Source of the DNA: Bacteroidota bacterium
GTDB lineage: Bacteria > Bacteroidota > Ignavibacteria > UBA10030 > UBA8401
Assembly: GCA_021796275.1 (NCBI GenBank)
Contig: JAJYOI010000012.1
Span: 1 to 49,678, forward strand
Direction of reading: 5' to 3'
Length of the DNA: 49,678 bases
The notes under the pieces are model-generated. The model was not told the origin of the DNA. It searched no databases and saw only the letters and a list, made by a program, of their open reading frames with translations. A program made the translations under genes and the position numbers. Every line of letters starts with the position of its first letter. The first letter of the stretch is position 1. Shown in pieces: positions 6,968 to 15,781 of the stretch.

Positions 6968-8398
6968 TTAAATTCCTCGTAAATTTGTTGCGCGTGCAAC
7001 GCGGTCAACAGCCAATATGTATGCGCCAATGCGCGGTGAAACTTTATATTTTTCAGCAGCCGCCATCACAGCAGAAAAGCTTGATATCATCACTTTTTCC
7101 AGTTCGGCAACAACACGTTTATATTCCCATCGGAACTGCTGAAGGTTCTGCGCCCATTCGAAATAGCTCACAGTGACGCCGCCGGCATTTGCAAGAATAT
7201 CCGGAATAACAGGAATTTTCTTTCCCGCAAAGATTTCATCGGCGTCAAATGTCGTTGGGCCGTTCGCCGCTTCAACAATTAATTTCGCTTTCACGCGCTC
7301 GGCATTGTCTCTGCGCAATTGATTTCCTAACGCAGCAGGAATAAGAACGTCGCATTTCAATTCCAATAATTCTTCGTTAGAAATCTTCGCAGCGCCTTTC
7401 AATCCCGCGATTGAACCGTTCGTTTTCTCCTGCTCAATGGCGTCATCGTAGCGGATGCCGCGCGGATTGTACACGCCGCCTTTCACATCGCTGATCGCGA
7501 CAACCTTCACGCCGAATTCAGTGCTGAGAATGCGCACTGTATTTCCGCCAACGTTGCCGAAACCCTGAATTGCAACAGCTAATTTTTTCAAATCGAAACC
7601 GTACATCTTTGTTGTCTCGCGCAAAATATATGCTATCCCGCGGCCGGTTGCTTCCTCACGTCCTTCCGAACCGCCCAACTCGAGCGGCTTGCCTGTTACA
7701 ACTGCCGGCGAATGACCATGGCGGCGGCTGTACTGGTCCATCAGCCATGACATCACCTGCGCATTCGTGTTGACGTCCGGAGCGGGAATATCTTCCGACG
7801 GACCGATGATGCAATCGATTTTCGAAGTAAATGTGCGGGTAAGCCGCTCCAGTTCATTCATTGAAAGTTGTTTCGGGTCGATAGCAATACCGCCTTTCGC
7901 GCCGCCGAATGGAACATCGGCAATCGCCGTTTTCCACGTCATCATGGACGCGAGCGCGCGCACTTCGTCCAAATCAACATTAGGATGATAACGGATACCG
8001 CCTTTGTTCGGTCCGCGTGCATTATTATGCTGTACACGATATCCGATAAACGTGTGCAGTTTTCCATCATCCATACGGATCGGAAGCTCAACACGCAATT
8101 CACGGTCAGGAGTTTTGATGAGAAGTTTCAGTTCTTCGCTCAGTTCAAGCTTGTCTGCTGCAAGATCGAAGTTGTGCAACACAACATCGTAGGCGCTCAA
8201 TGCACGCGACGACTCACGCGGCAGCGATGAATTCATTGAAGCCGATTTTATCAAAGCATGTTTTTGTTTTTCGCCGGAACGTTTTTTTGGCGCACGAATT
8301 GTTTTGCGTGCCGCACGTCGCGCCATTTTCAACTTTCCTGCTTTTGCTGTGTTCCTTTTCTTCACACGCCGAGGCGTGGTTTTCAACTTGCGTGCCAT
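6968..8398 (-). CDS. gdhA: Glu/Leu/Phe/Val-type dehydrogenase with basic N-terminal tail
   Basis: 476 residues. From ~65 on it is a normal hexameric glutamate dehydrogenase, interconverting glutamate and 2-oxoglutarate + ammonia with NAD(P). Motifs are GPNKGGIRYHPNV, the catalytic Lys region VPFGGAKGGI, the nucleotide fold AIQGFGNVGGNTVRIL and PAALGNQL. The first ~54 residues are unusual: about 22 Lys/Arg and a single acidic residue (MARKLKTTPRRVKKRN, RRAARKTIRAPKKR), resembling a histone H1/HU tail. The tail is probably translated, because AAAGGAG lies exactly 6 nt before ATG 8398, whereas the internal ATG at 8236 has no ribosome-binding site. Two small genes precede it in the same operon. 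The tail could bind nucleic acid or polyphosphate (inference). Confidence 0.92.
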   Translation of the reverse strand: MARKLKTTPRRVKKRNTAKAGKLKMARRAARKTIRAPKKRSGEKQKHALIKSASMNSSLPRESSRALSAYDVVLHNFDLAADKLELSEELKLLIKTPDRELRVELPIRMDDGKLHTFIGYRVQHNNARGPNKGGIRYHPNVDLDEVRALASMMTWKTAIADVPFGGAKGGIAIDPKQLSMNELERLTRTFTSKIDCIIGPSEDIPAPDVNTNAQVMSWLMDQYSRRHGHSPAVVTGKPLELGGSEGREEATGRGIAYILRETTKMYGFDLKKLAVAIQGFGNVGGNTVRILSTEFGVKVVAISDVKGGVYNPRGIRYDDAIEQEKTNGSIAGLKGAAKISNEELLELKCDVLIPAALGNQLRRDNAERVKAKLIVEAANGPTTFDADEIFAGKKIPVIPDILANAGGVTVSYFEWAQNLQQFRWEYKRVVAELEKVMISSFSAVMAAAEKYKVSPRIGAYILAVDRVARATNLRGI

Positions 8399-8404
8399 CG
8401 AAAT

Positions 8405-8411
8405 CTCCTTT
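8405..8411 (-). promoter_or_regulatory. Strong Shine-Dalgarno fixing the gdhA start
   Basis: On the minus strand AAAGGAG is followed by six bases and ATG (8396-8398). This decides for the long form of the dehydrogenase with its basic tail. Confidence 0.8.
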
Positions 8412-8420
8412 CACTCCTGA

Positions 8421-8618
8421 TTATGAGGCTCTGTTGTTTTTCACGGCAGTAAGGTACTGATGGAGTTGAACTACCGCCACCGCCAGGAGCACAATGATAA
8501 GTGCGCTTATCACCTCTCCTGCAATTGAGTATGGCGGATCGGTAAGCAATAAACTGAGAAATAAAATTAATGCGACAATCAACAAAGTGCGGGTACGAGG
8601 CAAGACTTCCTGCGTCAT
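8421..8618 (-). CDS. Small membrane protein (65 aa)
   Basis: Two hydrophobic segments (about 11-25 and 33-51) are separated by a short DPPYSIAGE turn, with a basic C-terminus. It looks like a small two-helix inner-membrane protein. Its ATG overlaps the upstream gene's stop by 4 nt, and its stop is 22 nt before gdhA, so it is part of that operon. No family recognised. An overlapping frame on the same strand (8383-8637) is a shadow and lacks the coupled start. Confidence 0.7.
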   Translation of the reverse strand: MTQEVLPRTRTLLIVALILFLSLLLTDPPYSIAGEVISALIIVLLAVAVVQLHQYLTAVKNNRAS

Positions 8619-9082
8619 GTAGCACTCCGGCGATCAATTTTCCAATTCTTGTACCAGCTCAGATCGTTCAATAAGTGCATTAAACGATTCAGTGCGTCGG
8701 GCGACATTGTAAAGTATTCCGATGTAAAACGGCGTCGCACATCGTCCGGCGCTTCATTCATCATCGCGCGAAGCTGCGATGTTGCTTTTTCAAGATTTTC
8801 GGTAAATTCACGCGACAATTTTTCGTACCCTTCCCCATTTTTCCCGATTCGAGTCATCACAGCAAATGTCTTGGTAAGAAATTTCGATAGAAAGCTGAGA
8901 TTGTCCAACACTTGTTCCTGCGGTTGTGACTTCGCGATTTCAAGCAACACAGCAAGATCGGCAGAATTGTGAAGACGTTGGTGCGCGAGCACTTCAACTT
9001 CCTCCACAAGATGAGTTGTTTCCGGACTAATTTTCATAGAATGGATGAAATTGGCATTCTGAACGGTTTCAATATAGAGCAT
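8615..9082 (-). CDS. Hypothetical helical protein upstream of gdhA (155 aa)
   Basis: A soluble, mostly helical protein: TTHLVEEVEVLAHQRLHN, then LSFLSKFLTKTFAVMTRI and EKLSREFTENLEKATSQL. The C-terminal helix MSPDALNRLMHLLNDLSWYK is followed by a basic end. No signal peptide, membrane segment or known motif. ATG 9082 has a weak TGGA upstream; ATG 9037 (MKISPETTH) is an alternative with no better ribosome-binding site. First gene of the three-gene unit ending in gdhA. Function unknown; helical bundle and operon position would fit a partner or regulator of the dehydrogenase, but nothing shows this. Confidence 0.7.
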   Translation of the reverse strand: MLYIETVQNANFIHSMKISPETTHLVEEVEVLAHQRLHNSADLAVLLEIAKSQPQEQVLDNLSFLSKFLTKTFAVMTRIGKNGEGYEKLSREFTENLEKATSQLRAMMNEAPDDVRRRFTSEYFTMSPDALNRLMHLLNDLSWYKNWKIDRRSAT

Positions 9083-9386
9083 AATCCATCAACAATCAAC
9101 AATTTATCAATGAATATTGGCTCATCGTCTCTCCTCATGTAGTGTTCTAAAAAATGGAATTTGATGAACTGAAGCTAAAAACGGCTTTTTTAGTTCACAA
9201 TCGTGCGTTTTCATTCAGAAAATGGAATCTTTGGAATTTGCAAAGCCAAACAATTCAAAATCTTTCAAATTGAGCAATTTAAACTAAATTAGCGTAATGT
9301 GGAAGACAAATTGACCTATTGCATGACAAATTGGCTAATTCGGCTGAATTGCGACGGAGTATAAATTCATGCCAACCGGATCTAAT
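9083..9386. other. Intergenic stretch without a gene
   Basis: A+T-rich spacer between the glycosyltransferase and the gdhA operon, both minus. It holds an inverted repeat TGAACT...AGTTCA around 9163-9195 and a GACAAATTG direct repeat (9305-9313, 9325-9333). The promoter for the gdhA operon should lie in its left part, but I see no convincing -35/-10 pair. No RNA gene seen. Confidence 0.5.
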
Positions 9387-10508
9387 TCAAAGTGCAGCAA
9401 TTGTGCCAAGCAAAAGATCAACGCAATGTCTAAAGTCAAATCGTTGAACAGCTTCATCGCGGGCTGAGTTGGCGAGTGAAATGCGAAGAGTGTCATCGTG
9501 AAGAACACGGTGAATGGCGTGGGCAACGGCGTTTACGTTGCTTGGTTCGATGAGCAGACCGGTTTTACCATGGGTAATAATCTCCGGCACACCGCCGGCA
9601 TTGGTAGCGATGATCGGCTTTCTCATTGCCATCGCTTCAAGAACGACGAGCCCGAATGTTTCGGAAAATGATGGAAGGATAAAAACATCAAGTGCCGCCA
9701 TGAGATGCGGTACATCATTGGTAAACGGCAGAAATTTTATAAACGATTCAACAGCAAGTGTGCGGCACAATTCTTCCAAATGCTTTTTGTAGCCGGGCTC
9801 TCCGGCAGTTTCATCACCGGCAATAACAAATAAAGCGTCAGGATGATGTTTGACAACATCCGGCACTGCGCGAAGCAATATTTCCTGCCCCTTCAACGGA
9901 TCAAGACGCCCGAGTACTCCGATGATTTTTTTATGCTGCGGCAATCTAAAGAATTTCTGCGCCTCCGATTTCTCATAATGTTCAGGATTGAATTGATGAA
10001 GATCCGTTCCAAGTGGAACCACTTTCACTTTTTCCCGCGGCATGCGGGTAAACGCAAGTACATCGTTCTTCATGCTTTGCGTGAGAGAAATCCACATTGA
10101 AAGCTTGGAATAAATCCACGTGTGAAGAAAATCACGCTTGTCGTGGCGTGAATTCATCTGTTGATAAAAAACAAGCTTCACACCGCGAGAAATTTTCGCT
10201 GCAAGCGAGGCAAGATGAATATCCTGCGAACGCATAAGGATAACGATATCAATATTATTTTCTTTCAATATGCGGGCAAGGCGCATGGCGGCAGGGAAAT
10301 CACCATACTTCCACCGCGGAACAAGCGAAGCAAAATTAAGATTTTCTTCAGTGGCGCGTTGTTCAAGCGGAGACGACGGAGGGATGACGAGCAATGCCGG
10401 AATTCCTTTTTCACGTATTGCTTTCGAAAGACGAAGCGTCGAAAGCTCAAGGCCTCCTAATGAAAAAGAGAAACAAACCAGCGCGACACGTTTTTGAATA
10501 GCAGCCAT
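9387..10508 (-). CDS. Glycosyltransferase family 4 (GT-B fold)
   Basis: 373 residues. The N-terminal domain has the loop FSLGGLELSTLRLSKAI. The C-terminal domain carries the GT4 donor-site motifs GRLDPLKGQEILL and SFSETFGLVVLEAMAMRKP (the EX7E pattern), then IIATNAGGVPEII. Such enzymes transfer a sugar from a nucleotide donor to glycolipid, O-antigen or similar acceptors at the cytoplasmic face. Donor and acceptor cannot be told from sequence. Length is typical. It stands alone between the ABC exporter and gdhA units, with 198 nt upstream; no other polysaccharide genes adjoin, though rmlD lies 6 kb away. ATG 10508 is the only sensible start. Confidence 0.9.
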   Translation of the reverse strand: MAAIQKRVALVCFSFSLGGLELSTLRLSKAIREKGIPALLVIPPSSPLEQRATEENLNFASLVPRWKYGDFPAAMRLARILKENNIDIVILMRSQDIHLASLAAKISRGVKLVFYQQMNSRHDKRDFLHTWIYSKLSMWISLTQSMKNDVLAFTRMPREKVKVVPLGTDLHQFNPEHYEKSEAQKFFRLPQHKKIIGVLGRLDPLKGQEILLRAVPDVVKHHPDALFVIAGDETAGEPGYKKHLEELCRTLAVESFIKFLPFTNDVPHLMAALDVFILPSFSETFGLVVLEAMAMRKPIIATNAGGVPEIITHGKTGLLIEPSNVNAVAHAIHRVLHDDTLRISLANSARDEAVQRFDFRHCVDLLLGTIAAL

Positions 10509-10706
10509 AATTATTGAACTATTAACATGTGCTGTTAGACACCTGCTGCTACAGGATAGGTTTAATCAACTAGCGAGGTGCGCAGACAGGTTACTCAATT
10601 ACCGCACAAGATTCAAGACAGGAAAAGTTGCTGTATCACTCGCTCAGATACACAGCAGCGGTTCAGGAAATGATTGCCCTCAATGTATCAAAGAAACAGC
10701 AAACCG

Positions 10707-12476
10707 TCAATCCATTTCCTGTTCTTTATATTGAAGCTGGTAGAGCTTGTAATAAATGCCGCCGTGTGCGAGCAATTGTTGGTGTGTGCCTGATTCGCGG
10801 ATTTCTCCCTTGTGCAGAACAATAATCTTGTCGGCATTCTTGATTGTGGAAAGGCGATGTGCAATGACGATTGATGTTCGTCCTGCGAGAAGTTTTTTGA
10901 TGGCGGATTGAATCAGCAATTCAGTTTCGGTATCAACACTGGATGTTGCTTCATCGAGAACAAGAATGCGCGGATCGTATGCAAGCGCGCGGGCAAATGA
11001 GAGCAGCTGTTTCTGTCCAACCGACAGCGTCGCGCCGCGTTCTTTCACTTCTTCGTCAAACTTTCTCGGCAGCGTCTCGATGAACGGCGCGACGCCGACC
11101 AACCGCGCTGCCTCTTTCACGCGTTCAAGTGAAACAGCATCATTGCCGAGGTTGATGTTTCCTTTGATATCTCCTGAAAAGAGAAACACATCCTGCAACA
11201 CAACGGCAATATGTTTCCTCAAGTCACTTTTCTTTACGTCATTAATATTAATGCCGTCAATAAGAATTTCGCCTTTTTGAATCTCATAAAAGCGGCTTAG
11301 CAGGCTGATAATGGAAGTTTTTCCTGCTCCGGTGTGACCGACAAATGCAATGGTTTCTCCGGGATTAATTGAAAAATTAATATTTTTCAATACCCAATCT
11401 TCATGGTTGTAGGCAAACCACACATTGCGAAATTCAACAGCACCTTTCACCGTCGGCAATGGCAAAGCATTCTTCGCGTCGGAAATGATCGAACGGTCAT
11501 CAAGCAGTTTGAAGATGCGTTCCGACGATGCCATGGCAGTTTGCATGATATTATATTTTTCCGAGAGATCGCGAATCGGGCGCCAAAACATTTCATTGAA
11601 TTGAAGAAACGCCATCACGGTACCGATAGTAATTTTCTCATCAAGCGCGCTGCCACCGGCATACCAAATGATCAAACCGACAGCCACAGCCCCGATGATA
11701 TCGACCACAGGATAAAACACCGCATAATAAAAGATCGACCGGATGTTTGCATCGCGATGAGCGGCGTTCAGCGTGTCGAATCGATCGTACGATTTCCGCT
11801 CGCGATTGAAAATCTGATCTATGATCATGCCGGTGATATGTTCCTGCATGAATGTATTGATCCGCGCAATTTGAATGCGGACGTCGCGGTATGCTTCACG
11901 GGCTTTCTTGCGGAACAAAAATGTTCCGTAGAACAAAAACGGCAGCACGCTGAGCGAAATCAATGCAAGCTGCCAGCTCATCGAAAACATGAACCAGATG
12001 ATGCCGATAATCATGAACACATCGCTGAACACCATCACGATGCCCGACGAGAACATATCGTTCAGCACTTCGATGTCGTTGGTCACCCGCGTGATAAGCC
12101 GCCCGATGGGATTCTTGTCATAAAATCTGAGCGAAAGATTTTGCAGATGACGGAACACTTCCATCCGTAAATCGAAAATTGTGCGCTGGCCGATCCATTG
12201 CGTGAGATATGCATTAAAATATTGCATCACACCACGTCCAATAAGCACGAGCAGAAACAGCATAGCGGTAATGAGCAATCCATGCGGATCGTGCTGCTTG
12301 ATGTTCACATCAACGGCAATTTTCGTGAAGTAGGGCCGCACGGCTTCTAAACCGGAAACAATAATGCTCAGCACTATTGCCATTCCAACATACCACTTGT
12401 AAGGCCGCAGATAATAAAGCAGCCGCTTCATCAATTTACTGTCATACGCTTTACCGAGTATCTCTTCTTCTTGCAC
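10707..12476 (-). CDS. ABC exporter half-transporter, catalytic-type NBD
   Basis: 589 residues: six-helix type IV exporter domain (about 15-330), then a nucleotide-binding domain (345-585). Walker A is GHTGAGKTS, Walker B VLDEATSSVD with the catalytic Glu, and the H-loop is in IVIAHRLSTI. The signature is LSVGQ rather than LSGGQ. With the upstream partner (12540-14300) it makes a heterodimer of the YheH/YheI (BmrCD) type, in which one ATP site is degenerate: here this LSVGQ would face the partner's Asp-type Walker B. Likely a drug or lipid exporter in the inner membrane; substrate unknown. The two genes are 63 nt apart with a palindrome between. Confidence 0.92.
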   Translation of the reverse strand: MQEEEILGKAYDSKLMKRLLYYLRPYKWYVGMAIVLSIIVSGLEAVRPYFTKIAVDVNIKQHDPHGLLITAMLFLLVLIGRGVMQYFNAYLTQWIGQRTIFDLRMEVFRHLQNLSLRFYDKNPIGRLITRVTNDIEVLNDMFSSGIVMVFSDVFMIIGIIWFMFSMSWQLALISLSVLPFLFYGTFLFRKKAREAYRDVRIQIARINTFMQEHITGMIIDQIFNRERKSYDRFDTLNAAHRDANIRSIFYYAVFYPVVDIIGAVAVGLIIWYAGGSALDEKITIGTVMAFLQFNEMFWRPIRDLSEKYNIMQTAMASSERIFKLLDDRSIISDAKNALPLPTVKGAVEFRNVWFAYNHEDWVLKNINFSINPGETIAFVGHTGAGKTSIISLLSRFYEIQKGEILIDGININDVKKSDLRKHIAVVLQDVFLFSGDIKGNINLGNDAVSLERVKEAARLVGVAPFIETLPRKFDEEVKERGATLSVGQKQLLSFARALAYDPRILVLDEATSSVDTETELLIQSAIKKLLAGRTSIVIAHRLSTIKNADKIIVLHKGEIRESGTHQQLLAHGGIYYKLYQLQYKEQEMD

Positions 12477-12499
12477 AAACTACCTTCTGCATTAGAGAC

Positions 12500-12524
12500 A
12501 GACTCCACCTTAAAGGTGAAGTCT
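12500..12524. repeat. Imperfect palindrome between the two ABC genes
   Basis: AGACT-c-CACCT-TAA-AGGTG-a-AGTCT: a 10-bp stem with one mismatch, filling most of the 63-nt gap. No T-run follows on the transcribed (minus) strand, so read-through is expected. It may set relative mRNA levels or be a dispersed hairpin element. Confidence 0.55.
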
Positions 12525-12539
12525 ATCTTCTTGTGATTA

Positions 12540-14300
12540 TCATAATTGTTCCAATTCTTTTTCCAACAACTGCTTGTAATGCAAGTTCGCATAAATTCCG
12601 CCGCGGGCAACTAATTCGTCATGCGTTCCTTCCTCCGCAATCGTGCCCTTATCCAGCACAACAATCTTGTCTGCATCTTTCACCGTTGAAATGCGATGAC
12701 TGATGATGATGCTTGTACGGTCTTCCATGACGCGGCGTAAGCGCTGGAGAATTTCTTCTTCGGTGTACGTGTCCACCGCCGAGAGCGAATCGTCGAGAAT
12801 TAAAATTCCCGGCTTGCGCATCACGGCGCGCGCGATGCTCGTGCGCTGTTTTTGTCCGCCGGAAAGCGTAATGCCGCGCTCACCAAGGATTGTATCGAAC
12901 TGCTGGGGAAAATCAGCGACGTCCTTGGATATCTGGGAAATTTCTGCTGCTTCATAAATCTGTTCACGCGAATGACCGTCAATGCCGTAGCTGATATTTT
13001 CCGAAATCGATTCTGAGAAAAGAAATGTTTCCTGCGGTACGTAGCCGATGTGCGAGCGCAAGACATCAAGCGGAATTTTCTTGACATTTACTCCGTCAAG
13101 AAGCACTTCTCCTTCCGTCGCGTCATACAGGCGCGGAATCATATTGACAAGCGTGGATTTCCCGGCACCGGTATAACCAACAACCGCCAGTGTTGTGCCT
13201 CTGGGAATTTTCAGATTGATATTCCGAAGCGCCGGAGACAAAGCATTTTTGTGAGTGAATGAAACATTCCGAAATTCGATATCGCCATGAAGATCCCTGA
13301 TAAGAATATCGGTCTCTTCCGTATCGCGAATTTCCGGGACCGTATCGAAAATTTTCGCCAACCGTTCCATCGACGCCGCACCCTGCTGCAAAATATTCGT
13401 GACCCACCCGAACGCAATCATCGGCCAAATCAGCATCGTCAAATACGCAAAGAACGCCGTCAATGTTCCGACTGAGATCGCGCCGCTGATCACCTGAAGT
13501 CCGCCGTAATAAACAGTGATAACGAGCGATAATCCGACAAGCAAAAACATCAAAGGCCACATGATGGATTGTGCCTTCGCAAGAACAAGATTCTTTTTCA
13601 AATATTCCCAGCTCAACTTGTGGAATAATCCGATCTCATATTCCTCGCGCACGTACGCTTTCACCACGCGAATGCCGGACAGATTTTCCTGCGCGCGTGT
13701 CGTCAACAGTGAGTAATGTGCTTGGCGTTCATTGAATTTTTCGTGAATGATTTTGCCAAGTTTGTACACGGCGTACGACACAAATGGAAGTGGAACGAGT
13801 GCAATCAACGCAAGCGACCAATCCTTGACGAACATTAACGTCAGCGACATTGTGAACGTCATAATTGTATCAGACGGATACATAATGCCGGGACCAAGGG
13901 CGTTGCGCACAGCGCTGATGTCGTTCGTCGCATGTGCCATCAAATCGCCGGTCGGCGTGTTTTGAAAATAATTCAGCGGCAGTTTCTGAATATGTCCGAG
14001 AAAATTATTGCGCAGATCGTATTCAATTTTACGCGAGACAACAATAATTGTTTGGCGCGTCAGAAATGTCATAAACCCCGCAACGGAAGCGAAGCCCACG
14101 ATCAATCCGGCATAGCCAAGCAGCGAAGTATAATTAAGCACCTTTGTCTCAATGCCGCTTTTCAATGCGTCAATGGCATTGCCGATAAACCACGGCGTCG
14201 CAACAGAAAATAAATTGCTGACGATCACCGTCAGAATGCCGAGATACAGTGTCGTTTTATATTTCGCTAAGTACGGACGAAGCCGCAAGAGTGATTTCAT
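12540..14300 (-). CDS. ABC exporter half-transporter, degenerate-type NBD
   Basis: 586 residues: six transmembrane helices (about 18-310) and a nucleotide-binding domain (335-575). Walker A is GYTGAGKST and the signature is a normal LSGGQ. Walker B reads LILDDSLSAVD: the residue that should be the catalytic Glu is Asp, as in the non-hydrolysing site of heterodimeric exporters (TM287, YheI-like). The H-loop is in IIISHRISTV. It is the first gene of the pair, in the usual YheI-then-YheH order. Start at ATG 14300. A role in multidrug, lipid or peptide export is expected from the family; nothing nearby suggests the cargo. Confidence 0.92.
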   Translation of the reverse strand: MKSLLRLRPYLAKYKTTLYLGILTVIVSNLFSVATPWFIGNAIDALKSGIETKVLNYTSLLGYAGLIVGFASVAGFMTFLTRQTIIVVSRKIEYDLRNNFLGHIQKLPLNYFQNTPTGDLMAHATNDISAVRNALGPGIMYPSDTIMTFTMSLTLMFVKDWSLALIALVPLPFVSYAVYKLGKIIHEKFNERQAHYSLLTTRAQENLSGIRVVKAYVREEYEIGLFHKLSWEYLKKNLVLAKAQSIMWPLMFLLVGLSLVITVYYGGLQVISGAISVGTLTAFFAYLTMLIWPMIAFGWVTNILQQGAASMERLAKIFDTVPEIRDTEETDILIRDLHGDIEFRNVSFTHKNALSPALRNINLKIPRGTTLAVVGYTGAGKSTLVNMIPRLYDATEGEVLLDGVNVKKIPLDVLRSHIGYVPQETFLFSESISENISYGIDGHSREQIYEAAEISQISKDVADFPQQFDTILGERGITLSGGQKQRTSIARAVMRKPGILILDDSLSAVDTYTEEEILQRLRRVMEDRTSIIISHRISTVKDADKIVVLDKGTIAEEGTHDELVARGGIYANLHYKQLLEKELEQL

Positions 14301-14326
14301 ACATTCATTCTTTCATATGAGACATC

Positions 14327-14356
14327 TCAGCCTGAAGCTGATGCGCCTTTAGCGCA
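14327..14356. repeat. Two back-to-back small hairpins
   Basis: TCAGC-ctgaa-GCTGA (14327-14341) is followed directly by TGCGC-cttta-GCGCA (14342-14356), in the 118-nt gap between serS and the ABC pair. On the minus strand a run of nine T's lies between the serS stop and these hairpins, not after them, so they are not a clean terminator. They resemble a compact REP-type element. Confidence 0.45.
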
Positions 14357-14418
14357 ATTGATGCATGCAATGAAAAATCTTTTTTTCATCACGGCAAAAA
14401 AAAATGCACCAACGCGTT

Positions 14419-15684
14419 TCAATCAATGATTGAAAACTTTGTATATGGCTGAAGCACCTTCGGGACGACCACTTTCCCTTCCGGTGTTTGACACTGTTCA
14501 AGCAGCGCCGCAACGACACGCGGCAACGCGAGTCCCGAGCCATTCAGCGTGTGAACGAATTCGGGTTTTCCGCTTTCGCTTGATTTGTACTTGATACTCA
14601 TTCGCCGCGCCTGGAATGCTTCAAAATTACTGCACGACGAAACTTCCAACCATTTTTTTTGCCCGGGCGCCCAGACTTCAAGATCATATTTTTTTGACTG
14701 CGTAAATCCCATGTCGCCCGTACACATTAACAGCACATGATACGGCAAACCGAGAAGCTGCAAAAGATATTCGGCGTCTTGTCGAAGCGACTCCAACTCA
14801 TCATACGATGTTGACGGCTTCACAAGCTTCACTAATTCAACCTTATCGAATTGATGCAGCCGGTTCAATCCGCGCACATCTTTTCCGTACGAACCCGCTT
14901 CACGGCGAAAACAGGGCGTGTAGGCGGCATACCGCACGGGTAAATCTTTTTCTTCTAACACTTCTTTTCTGTGAAAGTTCGTTACCGGAACCTCTGCCGT
15001 GGGAATCATATAGAATTTATCCCGTTCTACGATGTACATCAAATCTTCTTTGTCGGGAATTTGTCCCGTTCCGCGGGCGCTTTCTTCATTCACCACAATT
15101 GGCGCGGCAAGTTCTTTATAGCCGCGCTCTGCCGCCTGGTCAAGAAAAAAATTGATGAGAGCGCGCTCAAGCTGTGCGCCTTTGCCGACGTAAAACGGAA
15201 ATCCGGCGCCGCTCACTTTTGCGCCGCGGCTGAAATCTACAATGCCAAGCTTTTCAGTCAATTCCCAGTGCGGCTTCATCTCAAAATCAACGGACGGCTT
15301 TTCGCCCCAGGAAAATATTTCTTTGTTGTCCGCCGGTGAAGTTCCAAGGGGAACCGACGCATGAGGCACATTCGGAACCGTAAGTAATAACACATTGAGT
15401 TTTTCTTCGACAACTCTCAACTCTTCATCAATTTCCTGAATGCGCAATTTCACCGAATTCATTTCGGCAATAACCGCATCGGCATTCTCTCCTGCCTTCT
15501 TCATCTTGCCGATCTTGGCAGAGACATCATTTCGTTTTGCTTTGAGCGCTTCGCCTTCCTGAATAAAAGTGCGGCGCTGTTCATCGCACGAAAGAATTTC
15601 GTCAATGTTGTCAACGTCGCCTTTCGCTTTGATTCCTTGTTTAACGACATCCATGTGTTCGCGAATGAATTTAAGATCGAGCAT
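14419..15684 (-). CDS. serS: Seryl-tRNA synthetase
   Basis: 421 residues, the normal bacterial length. It charges tRNA-Ser with serine in the cytoplasm. The N-terminal tRNA-binding coiled coil is at about 25-105. The class II core shows motif 2 FRREAGSYGKDVRGLNRLHQ and the motif 3 region LNGSGLALPRVVAALLEQ, where the usual GLAVGR is GLALPR. The serine pocket region PTAEVPVTN and the SSCSNFEAFQARR block are present. Start at ATG 15684 (MLDLKFIREH, the family's usual beginning). It is the last large gene of the long minus-strand run that begins with hisB, 97 nt after the phosphodiesterase-fold lipoprotein. Confidence 0.97.
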   Translation of the reverse strand: MLDLKFIREHMDVVKQGIKAKGDVDNIDEILSCDEQRRTFIQEGEALKAKRNDVSAKIGKMKKAGENADAVIAEMNSVKLRIQEIDEELRVVEEKLNVLLLTVPNVPHASVPLGTSPADNKEIFSWGEKPSVDFEMKPHWELTEKLGIVDFSRGAKVSGAGFPFYVGKGAQLERALINFFLDQAAERGYKELAAPIVVNEESARGTGQIPDKEDLMYIVERDKFYMIPTAEVPVTNFHRKEVLEEKDLPVRYAAYTPCFRREAGSYGKDVRGLNRLHQFDKVELVKLVKPSTSYDELESLRQDAEYLLQLLGLPYHVLLMCTGDMGFTQSKKYDLEVWAPGQKKWLEVSSCSNFEAFQARRMSIKYKSSESGKPEFVHTLNGSGLALPRVVAALLEQCQTPEGKVVVPKVLQPYTKFSIID

Positions 15685-15781
15685 GAACGGATTTCTTTCT
15701 CTTTTATTGATTCCCGCTAATGACGTGCAGGAACAACAATTAGTTTTTTCTGGTTTTCAACAACCTGAGTTAGAAATAAAG

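Noticed and set aside
9083..9386. RNA gene in the spacer upstream of the gdhA operon
   Set aside because: No cloverleaf, no conserved tRNA boxes and no stable long stem; only a weak inverted repeat and a short direct repeat.
11403..12170. 255-codon plus-strand frame opposite the ABC exporter gene
   Set aside because: Shadow of the transmembrane/NBD coding region; His/Arg-rich and without motifs.
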